Position numbers and translations under genes: made by a program
Assembly: GCA_045539095.1 (NCBI GenBank)
Contig: JAZQER010000034.1
Location: 1-13,627 of the forward strand
Reading direction: 5' to 3'
DNA from: SFWF01 sp045539095
GTDB lineage: Bacteria > Bacillota > Clostridia > Oscillospirales > Acutalibacteraceae
DNA length: 13,627 bases
Shown: piece after piece, positions 1-5,458 of the stretch
Numbering within the stretch: position 1 is the first letter of the stretch
How the letters are laid out: the number at the start of each line of letters is the position of its first letter
Notes under the pieces: generated by a model
Database searches by the model: none
What the model was told of the DNA's origin: nothing
What the model saw: the letters and a program-made list of their open reading frames with translations, nothing else

Positions 1-72
1 CCGCGCCTTGAGACGCGGGTCGGCATTATGGGCTTATAGCCCTTGTGCAAACCACCCGTTTGACGGGTGGTT
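1..72. repeat. Three consecutive hairpins, possible IS200/IS605-type element end
   Basis: Seen: three hairpins in a row. The first (1-18) has stem CCGCGCC/GACGCGG with one mismatch and a TTGA loop. The second (30-42) is GGGCT-TAT-AGCCC, with GCA/TGC able to pair outside it (23-25 with 46-48). The third (50-72) is a perfect 10-bp stem, AACCACCCGT-TTG-ACGGGTGGTT. It ends 4 nt from the stop codon of the leftmost gene. Neither direction has a T-run, so this is not a standard intrinsic terminator, although it could shield the 3' end of that gene's mRNA. Serial subterminal hairpins are typical of IS200/IS605 ends and of TnpB-associated omega RNAs; assigning it there is inference. The rest of any element would lie outside the window. 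Confidence 0.4.
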
Positions 73-76
73 ATGA

Positions 77-1147
77 TTAGTCAAGGAAATAAACGGTAAT
101 ATCTCTTCTGCCAAAATTAAGGCACTGGCTTCTTGTATCCATAAACAGGTCCATATCGGTTCTGTCTCCGTGGATAAATCCGCCCGTATCTGCCGCTATA
201 GCATAACCGTAATGATATTTTCCGTCTGAAGATACTATATACATTTTTGTGCCGTAGGGGATTTCTTTGGGGTCTACCGCAACATATCCCGGTTCAGGCC
301 ACACGCCGGTTGAGCATCTGTTTCCTGTGTGGGTATAGGCGGTTGCTCTGAGGGTCTTTACAGACTTATAATTCAGCGGAATTCCGTTTTCGTCAAGCTT
401 AAGGCTGGACGGAACATCAAGCGTAGAGATAGATGAGCCTGAAGAAGCGTACTTGGGAGCCTTGGTGCCGATAACGGTCTTGGTATCGACGGCTTCGGTG
501 ACAACCTCTTCGCTTAAAACGGTCTTGCCTGCGGCAACGCCGTTTACATACATTACCGAGCAGGTAACGATTTTAGAACCGGTGTGACCGGTCTGCACCT
601 TTTGGGTGGTTGCGTAATACTTATCAGAATACTCTACAGTGCTGCCGTAAGGTATCTCTTCGGAATAGGTCTCGGTTTTGTACTCGACATCTACAATATC
701 TATATATGTCTCTTCCGAGATAGTAGTATCAAGCTTGTGGCTGAGAATATCATATTCGTCCACTTTAATGCCGAGAGAGGTAAGTATGTCGCCGAGACGA
801 CCTGTAGTAACACTGTAGGTTTTAGTATTATTTCCGACAGTCAGCGTGATGGGGAAGTAATATGAAATAGTAACATCGGTACTGTAAAGTCCCTTGGCAA
901 CCTTTGTTATCTCATAATCAGCGTTACCCGCAATTCTTTTAGCCATATTCTGCTCGTTGCCGAAAACCGTAGTCATAACGTAGGTGTTATTGCCGTCGGA
1001 TATGCGGACGGTGTGCGCCGCGTATACCATGGCGGTTAGGACAATAGCAGCAGCAAGAGCAAGTGCTGTCAGTTTTACCGTTCTTAAAGTAACAAAACGC
1101 TGCGCTTTTTTGACTTTACCGGCAAACGATTTCATTTTTTGTAACAT
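77..1147 (-). CDS. G5/3D-domain cell-wall protein (YabE/YocH-like)
   Basis: A 356-residue membrane-anchored or secreted wall protein, probably a peptidoglycan hydrolase of the resuscitation-promoting-factor/YabE class. Residues 1-24 are basic, residues 25-43 form one hydrophobic segment (uncleaved anchor or signal peptide), residues about 100-145 look like a DUF348-type segment, residues about 152-230 match a G5 domain, and residues about 265-355 form a 3D domain. The 3D core is visible as ATAYTHTG (268-275), VAVDP..IPYGTKMYI (289-304) and ADTGG.IHGDRTDMDLF (319-335), with the family's conserved Asp residues at D320 and about D331. 3D domains resemble the MltA lytic-transglycosylase fold, so cleavage of glycan strands is the likely role; that step is inferred. 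The start is ATG with AAGGAG at 1155-1160. The gene stands alone, divergent from pyrR, behind a perfect sigma-A promoter. Confidence 0.88.
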   Translation of the reverse strand: MLQKMKSFAGKVKKAQRFVTLRTVKLTALALAAAIVLTAMVYAAHTVRISDGNNTYVMTTVFGNEQNMAKRIAGNADYEITKVAKGLYSTDVTISYYFPITLTVGNNTKTYSVTTGRLGDILTSLGIKVDEYDILSHKLDTTISEETYIDIVDVEYKTETYSEEIPYGSTVEYSDKYYATTQKVQTGHTGSKIVTCSVMYVNGVAAGKTVLSEEVVTEAVDTKTVIGTKAPKYASSGSSISTLDVPSSLKLDENGIPLNYKSVKTLRATAYTHTGNRCSTGVWPEPGYVAVDPKEIPYGTKMYIVSSDGKYHYGYAIAADTGGFIHGDRTDMDLFMDTRSQCLNFGRRDITVYFLD

Positions 1148-1166
1148 TCAAAAACTCCTTTATTTC

Positions 1167-1190
1167 CGGTGCTGCCGTTTGGGCAGACCG
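1167..1190 (-). promoter_or_regulatory. 5' leader hairpin of the 3D-domain gene
   Basis: Read on the minus strand, CGGTCTGCC (1190-1182) pairs with GGCAG-c-ACCG, giving 9 bp with one bulged base and a CAAAC loop. It lies within the predicted leader of about 65 nt and ends 6 nt before the AAGGAG ribosome binding site. No T-run follows, so it is not a terminator. It may affect mRNA stability or ribosome access; no known riboswitch class is recognisable. Confidence 0.4.
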
Positions 1191-1220
1191 CTAGTAAGTA
1201 AGATTTTTCAGTCCTTGGCT

Positions 1221-1249
1221 ATTATATCCGCGCAGTTTAACTATGTCAA
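1221..1249 (-). promoter_or_regulatory. Consensus sigma-A promoter of the 3D-domain gene
   Basis: On the minus strand, TTGACA (1249-1244) and TATAAT (1226-1221) are separated by exactly 17 nt, a perfect match to the vegetative consensus. Transcription should start near 1214, giving a leader of about 65 nt to the ATG at 1147. Confidence 0.85.
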
Positions 1250-1269
1250 ACGAAACGGAAAGGTCAAAA

Positions 1270-1286
1270 TTGTGCATTTTGCACAA
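1270..1286. promoter_or_regulatory. Palindromic operator-like site
   Basis: A perfect inverted repeat, TTGTGCA-TTT-TGCACAA, 20 bp upstream of the -35 box of the minus-strand promoter. The size and symmetry suit a dimeric DNA-binding regulator. The regulator is unknown. A lone half-site (TTGTGCA) recurs near 1356-1362. Confidence 0.4.
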
Positions 1287-1289
1287 CAA

Positions 1290-1325
1290 ATTACAAATAA
1301 ATTACAAAAGTTACAAGTTTGTAAC
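1290..1325 (-). promoter_or_regulatory. WalR-like direct repeat and adjoining palindrome
   Basis: On the minus strand, TGTAAT (1306-1301) and TGTAAT (1295-1290) are separated by exactly 5 nt, which fits the published WalR/YycF box TGTWAH-N5-TGTWAH. A further half-site, TGTAAC (1315-1310), lies 3 nt upstream and is itself one arm of a perfect palindrome, GTTACAA-GT-TTGTAAC (1310-1325). The target gene encodes a 3D-domain wall protein; WalR of Bacillus controls such genes (for example yocH). The box is 41 bp upstream of the -35. AT-rich sequence can produce such matches by chance. Confidence 0.45.
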
Positions 1326-1452
1326 CTTATTTTTGCCTTTTTATGGAAGATATTTTTGTGCAAACATACAAAAAATGCTCTGCAAAACTAACGTAAACGC
1401 TGAAAGTGGGTCGAAAATTGGCATATATTGGGGTCAAAACGATAATTCGGGG

Positions 1453-1481
1453 TAGACAAACACAATATAATATGTTATTAT
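1453..1481 (+). promoter_or_regulatory. Candidate sigma-A promoter ahead of pyrR
   Basis: TAGACA (1453-1458) and TATTAT (1476-1481) are 17 nt apart, each differing from consensus by one base. Transcription would begin near 1488 and give an unusually long leader of about 160 nt before pyrR, containing the hairpins at 1553-1570 and 1592-1613. An alternative -10 (TATAAT, 1466-1471) lacks a good -35. Confidence 0.45.
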
Positions 1482-1591
1482 ATGTGAGACAAATCTTTAA
1501 TTTAGTACCGAGATGCTGCAAGATTTTCACCGTATACATAATATATATTCCCTATATTGTGATGAATATAACGCTTTGTGTATATTAATCG

Positions 1592-1617
1592 GGTCCTGTG
1601 GCAAATCAGGGCCTTTT
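1592..1617 (+). terminator. Terminator-like hairpin in the pyrR leader
   Basis: GGTCCTG (1592-1598) pairs with CAGGGCC (1607-1613) with one G-T wobble and an 8-nt loop, followed by TTTT. No + strand gene precedes it, since the upstream gene runs the other way. It therefore most likely sits inside the pyrR leader and could be an attenuator, or it may end a short RNA. I found no clear competing antiterminator. Confidence 0.55.
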
Positions 1618-1649
1618 ATCTTGCTTAAAAATAAATTGGGGGTTATTGA

Positions 1650-2186
1650 TTGAACAGACTGAAGGCCGAGATTATGGATAGCGCGGCTTCTGCCAGAGCT
1701 CTCAAAAGAATAGCGCATGAAATACTTGAACGCAACGGTGGCAGTGACGACATATGCTTTGCGGGTATAAAAAGAGGCGGCGTACCGATTGCCCGTTTAC
1801 TTGCAGAGAATATATATCAGATAGAAGGGGTAAAGGTACCCGTAGGTATAATAGATACGGTGTCCCATCGCGATGACCGAAGCGATATCCCCGTACCCGA
1901 GATAAACACATCGGATATTCCCTTTGATGTAACGGACAAAAAGGTCATAATGGTTGACGATGTTCTGTATACCGGCAGAACGGCAAGGGCGGCTATGGAA
2001 GCGCTTATCTCATTCGGCAGACCTGCCGAGATACAACTTGCGGTGCTAGTCGACCGAGGTCACAGAGAATTGCCAATAAGAGGTGACTTTGTGGGAAAGA
2101 ACATTCCGACATCCCGAAGCGAGAAAATAGTAGTAAAAGCCGATACAGACACCTCGGAGGTAACGGTCGGACTTTATGAAGTGTAA
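1650..2186 (+). CDS. pyrR: Bifunctional pyr operon regulator / uracil phosphoribosyltransferase PyrR
   Basis: PyrR binds pyrimidine mRNA leaders when UMP is abundant and causes early termination; it also has uracil phosphoribosyltransferase activity (uracil + PRPP to UMP). The 178-residue length is normal for the family (about 180). The PRPP-binding loop is VMVDDVLYTGRT, around residues 100-111; the N-terminal KAEIMD..A..RAL.RIAHEI pattern and the GIKRGG segment (39-44) are also typical. The start is TTG, not ATG: it gives the family's usual N terminus and is preceded by a G-rich ribosome binding site (1638-1642). The uracil permease gene follows 62 nt later with the same unusual TTGGGGG-type site, so the two probably form a uracil-salvage operon under PyrR control (inference). 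No other pyr biosynthesis genes are in view. Confidence 0.95.
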   Translation: MNRLKAEIMDSAASARALKRIAHEILERNGGSDDICFAGIKRGGVPIARLLAENIYQIEGVKVPVGIIDTVSHRDDRSDIPVPEINTSDIPFDVTDKKVIMVDDVLYTGRTARAAMEALISFGRPAEIQLAVLVDRGHRELPIRGDFVGKNIPTSRSEKIVVKADTDTSEVTVGLYEV

Positions 2187-2248
2187 TTTTCGGTTTATAT
2201 GTAATATGTGTAGACCGTGAATAATAAAAACTGATTTGGGGGATAAAA

Positions 2249-3637
2249 ATGAGTAAAAAAGAAAAAGTCGTCATCGGCGACGAAGGCATTTATGATGCCA
2301 GAAAACTCGGCATTCCGAGAATGTTAATTTTAGGCTTTCAGCACATGTTCGCTATGTTTGGTGCAACCGTATTGGTTCCGCTCCTCACAGGTCTCGACGT
2401 TGCTACCACCCTTCTTATGGCAGGTCTTGGAACATTACTTTTCCATATATTAACAAAGTTTAAGGTTCCTGCTTTTCTCGGCTCTTCCTTTGCATTCCTT
2501 GGCGGCTACGCTGCAGTAGCTCCGATGCTTGCAGACGGAACACCCAATAAGGAAATGCTGCCCTATGCTTGTCTCGGTGTTGCTTGTGCAGGTCTTGTTT
2601 ACCTTGTATTAGCCCTTGTAATCAAGCTTGTCGGCATTACGAAGGTTATGCGCTTCTTCCCGCCCGTTGTTACCGGTCCAATTATTATCGCTATCGGTCT
2701 TGGACTTTCGGGCTCTGCAGTTAACAACTGCGCTGCTAACTGGCCTCTCGCTCTTATCGCTCTTGCAATCGTTGTTGTATTCAACATCTGGGGCAAGGGA
2801 ATGTTAAAGATTATTCCTATTCTCCTTGGCGTTATTGGTTCTTACCTTGTTGCTATCGTTGTTGGTAACATCTGCGGTGTTGAAGGTTGGGCTATTGATT
2901 TCTCCGGCGTTGCTAACGCAGCATGGATTGGGCTTCCCTTCAAGGCAGAAGCTACTGTTCTCGGCGTTGATTGGAGCCGCACAGGCGATATAATCGGTGC
3001 CATCATCGGAATTATGCCCATCGCTCTTGCTACTATGATGGAGCATATCGGCGATATTTCCGCGATAGGCGCTACCGTTGGCAAGAACTTCATTAAGGAG
3101 CCCGGTCTCCACAGAAGCCTTATGGGTGACGGCCTTGCAACAACAGTTGCTTCTCTCCTTGGCGCGCCTGCAAATACAACATACGGAGAAAATACCGGTG
3201 TTCTTGCCCTTTCAAAGGTTTATGATCCCAAGGTTATCAGAATTGCTGCGGTTATTGCCGTTCTGTTCTCCTTCAGCCCCAAGTTCTCTGCTCTCGTTAG
3301 CTCCATCCCCACTGCAGTTATCGGTGGTATCTCCTTCGTTCTTTACGGTATGATTTCTGCAATCGGTGTTAGAAATGTTGTTGAGTCTAAGGTTGACTTT
3401 ACAAAGAGCCGCAACCTCATCGTTGCTGCTATCATCCTTGTTTGCGCACTCGGTCTCGGTTCTGCTGCTACCTTCACCATAGGAAACGTTACAATCGCTC
3501 TTTCTGCTCTTGCAGTTGCTTCTATTGCAGGTATCGTTCTTAATGCTATCCTCCCCGGTAAAGATTATGTCTTCACCGAGGACGAGCCTAAGGATACCGG
3601 AGTTAACTTCGAAATCTCGGGCGGAAATAAAGAATAA
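2249..3637 (+). CDS. uraA: Uracil/xanthine permease (NCS2 family, UraA/PyrP type)
   Basis: An integral inner-membrane transporter that takes up uracil, normally with protons. The 462-residue protein is almost entirely hydrophobic helices, as expected for the 14-segment NCS2 fold. Recognisable points are the N-terminal LGFQHMFAMFGATVLVPLLTG stretch (about 28-48), the PPVVTGPIIIAIGLGLS region (about 137-153) and the late MMEHIGDISAIG...LGAPANTTYGENTG segment, which holds the substrate-binding Glu and the NTTY.ENTG signature of uracil permeases. The linked pyrR supports uracil over purines. The start is ATG after TTGGGGG (2236-2242). Codon use differs from its neighbours: it favours GTT, GCT and CTT and rarely uses ATA, which suggests strong expression. 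A robust terminator follows. Confidence 0.93.
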   Translation: MSKKEKVVIGDEGIYDARKLGIPRMLILGFQHMFAMFGATVLVPLLTGLDVATTLLMAGLGTLLFHILTKFKVPAFLGSSFAFLGGYAAVAPMLADGTPNKEMLPYACLGVACAGLVYLVLALVIKLVGITKVMRFFPPVVTGPIIIAIGLGLSGSAVNNCAANWPLALIALAIVVVFNIWGKGMLKIIPILLGVIGSYLVAIVVGNICGVEGWAIDFSGVANAAWIGLPFKAEATVLGVDWSRTGDIIGAIIGIMPIALATMMEHIGDISAIGATVGKNFIKEPGLHRSLMGDGLATTVASLLGAPANTTYGENTGVLALSKVYDPKVIRIAAVIAVLFSFSPKFSALVSSIPTAVIGGISFVLYGMISAIGVRNVVESKVDFTKSRNLIVAAIILVCALGLGSAATFTIGNVTIALSALAVASIAGIVLNAILPGKDYVFTEDEPKDTGVNFEISGGNKE

Positions 3638-3650
3638 ACTTTGTTCACTT

Positions 3651-3683
3651 CAAGGACTGTGGAAACACAGTCCTTGTTTTTTT
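3651..3683 (+). terminator. Intrinsic terminator after uraA
   Basis: A perfect 10-bp stem, CAAGGACTGT/ACAGTCCTTG, with a GGAAAC loop, followed by seven T residues. It should end the pyrR-uraA transcript cleanly. Confidence 0.93.
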
Positions 3684-3702
3684 ATTACGTGGATAGTATA
3701 AT
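3674..3702 (+). promoter_or_regulatory. Promoter for mnmA overlapping the uraA terminator
   Basis: TATAAT (3697-3702) has a 17-nt spacer to TTGTTT (3674-3679), which lies in the last stem bases and T-run of the uraA terminator. The start would be near 3709, leaving a leader of about 23 nt. The -35 match is moderate. Confidence 0.6.
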
Positions 3703-3731
3703 GAATAAAAAGCAAAGGCAGGTGAGGGAAT

Positions 3732-4775
3732 GTGAGTCGTGTTTTAGTCGCTATGTCGGGAGGAGTGGATTCTTCTGCGGCGGCGGTTATTTTAAAAGGA
3801 CAGGGCTACGAGGTTATCGGAGGCACCTTGCGTCTTTATGATAGAGGCAACGCCGTATCTTCTGAGATAAACTCGGCCGCAGAGGTCTGCAGCAAGCTCA
3901 ATATAGAGCATTTTGTCTTTGATAAACGAGAGCTTTTTAAAGAAAAGGTAATAGAGTCTTTTGAATTGGAATATGATGCAGGGCGCACACCTAACCCCTG
4001 TATTGAATGTAATAAGTATATCAAGTTCGGCACTTTGATGGATGAGGCTTTAAAGCTAGGTTGCGATTATATTGCAACAGGGCATTATTCTAAAATTGCG
4101 GATGTAAACGGCAGAAGGCTAATCTGTCGCGCTGAGGATAGTAAAAAAGACCAGACCTATGTTTTATGGCGGCTATCTCAAAAACAGCTGAAACATATCC
4201 TTATGCCTCTTGGCGATATTTCAAAAGAGCAGGCAAGAGAGATTGCCGAAAGGTATGATTTTGCTTGTAAGGAGGCAAAGGAAAGTCAGGATATATGCTT
4301 TGTACCCGATGGAGATTATGCTGCGTTTTTAGAGAGTTATTCGGGTAAGCCCTTTGAAAAAGGAGAGTATACAGACCTTGACGGCAGAGTGCTCGGCCGG
4401 CATATGGGTCACCAGTGCTATACTATAGGTCAGCGAAAGGGACTTGGTATTGCGCTCGGCAGACCGCAGTTTGTAATCTACAAGGACCCCGTTACAAACA
4501 GGGTGGTGCTTGGTGATGAGGAACACCTTTTTAAAAAGCGCATATATATTGATGATGTAAACCTGCAGGCTTTTGACTTTGAAGAGGATTTCACCTGTAC
4601 AGCAAAGCTTCGCTACAGCGCGAAGGATATGCCCTGTAGGGTCTTTAAAACGGGTGATAACGAGGCGGTAATTGAATTTGAAACTGCACAGAGAGCACCG
4701 TCACCGGGCCAGTCGGCGGTATTTTATGACGGAGAGTATCTGCTCGGCGGTGGATTTATTGTAAAAGGAGAATAA
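3732..4775 (+). CDS. mnmA: tRNA-specific 2-thiouridylase MnmA
   Basis: Makes 2-thiouridine at wobble U34 of Lys, Glu and Gln tRNAs, using ATP to activate the base and persulfide sulfur relayed from a cysteine desulfurase. The 347-residue length fits the family (about 350-370). The PP-loop ATP site SGGVDSS is at residues 9-15. The two catalytic cysteines are visible: C93 in ECNKYIKFG and C189 in SQDICFVPDGDY. GHY (117-119) and the GQRKGLGIALGRP segment are also family marks. Translation starts at GTG, with AGGTGAGG (3720-3727) about 4 nt upstream. The LUD-domain gene begins 2 nt after the stop, so the two are cotranscribed. No iscS or nifU homologue is adjacent, so the sulfur donor must be encoded elsewhere. 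Confidence 0.95.
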   Translation: MSRVLVAMSGGVDSSAAAVILKGQGYEVIGGTLRLYDRGNAVSSEINSAAEVCSKLNIEHFVFDKRELFKEKVIESFELEYDAGRTPNPCIECNKYIKFGTLMDEALKLGCDYIATGHYSKIADVNGRRLICRAEDSKKDQTYVLWRLSQKQLKHILMPLGDISKEQAREIAERYDFACKEAKESQDICFVPDGDYAAFLESYSGKPFEKGEYTDLDGRVLGRHMGHQCYTIGQRKGLGIALGRPQFVIYKDPVTNRVVLGDEEHLFKKRIYIDDVNLQAFDFEEDFTCTAKLRYSAKDMPCRVFKTGDNEAVIEFETAQRAPSPGQSAVFYDGEYLLGGGFIVKGE

Positions 4776-4777
4776 AA

Positions 4778-5416
4778 GTGGATAAAATAATTGAAAAAAC
4801 CTTGGAAAATTTAAAGAAAAATAATATGGCGGCATACTATGCCGAAACTAAAGAGGAAGTCTTGGAGCTTGTAAAAACGCTTCTCAAGACGGGAGAAACT
4901 ATTTCTTGCGGCGGCTCAGAGACGCTCAAAGAGTGCGGTGTGCGTGATTATATGGACTGCGGACGCTTTAATTTCCTTGACCGCGCAAAAACAAACAGTA
5001 CCGAAGAGATGCACGAGCTTTACAGAAAAACCTTCTCCTGCGATACCTATCTTACTTCGGCAAACGCCGTGACCGAGACGGGAGAACTTGTAAATGTTGA
5101 CGGTAACAGTAATCGAATCGCGGCAATTGCTTACGGACCGAAAAGCGTTATCTGCGTTGTCGGTAAGAATAAAATTGTGCCCGATATACCCGCAGGCTTT
5201 AAAAGGGTAAAAACAGTCGCGGCTCCGCTTAATGCAAAAAGGCTCGGCTGCAATACCCCGTGTGCAAAAAGCGGTATCTGTATAAAACCTGACGAGATGC
5301 CCACTGCGGGCTGCGGCAGTCCCGACAGAATTTGCATCAATTATGTCGTCAGCGGAAGACAGAGAATAAAGGACAGAGTAAAGGTAATAATCTGTAACGA
5401 CAATCTGGGTTATTAA
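4778..5416 (+). CDS. LUD-domain protein (LutC/YkgG family)
   Basis: A 212-residue protein of the LUD (DUF162) family, whose best-known members are LutC and LutB of the lactate oxidation complex. The family pattern is clear: N-terminal helix with NNM.AYYAETKEEV, then SCGGSETLKECG (43-54), TSANAVTETGELVNVDGN.NR.AA..YGP and VVGKNKIVPD. The C-terminal third contains several cysteines (GCNTPCAKSGIC and GCGSPDRIC). Short stand-alone versions are common in Clostridia with no lutA or lutB beside them, and their function is not established, so lactate use should not be assumed. The start is GTG with AAGGAG (4765-4770) inside the end of mnmA. The gene is followed almost at once by a terminator hairpin. 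Confidence 0.85.
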   Translation: MDKIIEKTLENLKKNNMAAYYAETKEEVLELVKTLLKTGETISCGGSETLKECGVRDYMDCGRFNFLDRAKTNSTEEMHELYRKTFSCDTYLTSANAVTETGELVNVDGNSNRIAAIAYGPKSVICVVGKNKIVPDIPAGFKRVKTVAAPLNAKRLGCNTPCAKSGICIKPDEMPTAGCGSPDRICINYVVSGRQRIKDRVKVIICNDNLGY

Positions 5417-5425
5417 ATTTTGCCG

Positions 5426-5456
5426 CCTCGCATATTTTTATATGCGAGGTGTTTTT
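5426..5456 (+). terminator. Terminator hairpin containing the next gene's ribosome binding site
   Basis: A perfect 10-bp stem, CCTCGCATAT/ATATGCGAGG, with a TTTT loop, followed by TG and five T residues. It lies 9 nt after the LUD-domain stop. The right arm contains GAGG (5446-5449), the start of the GAGGTG ribosome binding site for the carboxypeptidase ATG at 5459. Confidence 0.85.
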
Positions 5457-5458
5457 AT

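Noticed and set aside
1276..1288. A 13-base match (ATTTTGCACAACA) between the 3D-gene upstream region and 8694-8706 of cluster 1
   Set aside because: A single match of this length is about what chance gives in an AT-rich window this size, and the flanks are unrelated.
1508..1530. GAGATGCTGCAAG as a PyrR-binding loop
   Set aside because: It partly resembles the PyrR-site core but departs from the conserved GAGAGG loop, and I cannot draw the required stem.
1243..1588. Short open frames in the divergent intergenic region
   Set aside because: No good ribosome binding sites, AT-driven composition, and overlap with promoter and operator sequences; no recognisable protein.
2189..2217. Hairpin between pyrR and uraA as a terminator
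   Set aside because: Only a 7-bp stem with a wobble and a long AT-rich loop, and no T-run; uraA has no separate promoter I can defend.
5420..5458. TTG at 5420 as the carboxypeptidase start
   Set aside because: It would translate the terminator hairpin and place 13 odd residues before a normal signal peptide; ATG 5459 has a proper GAGGTG site.
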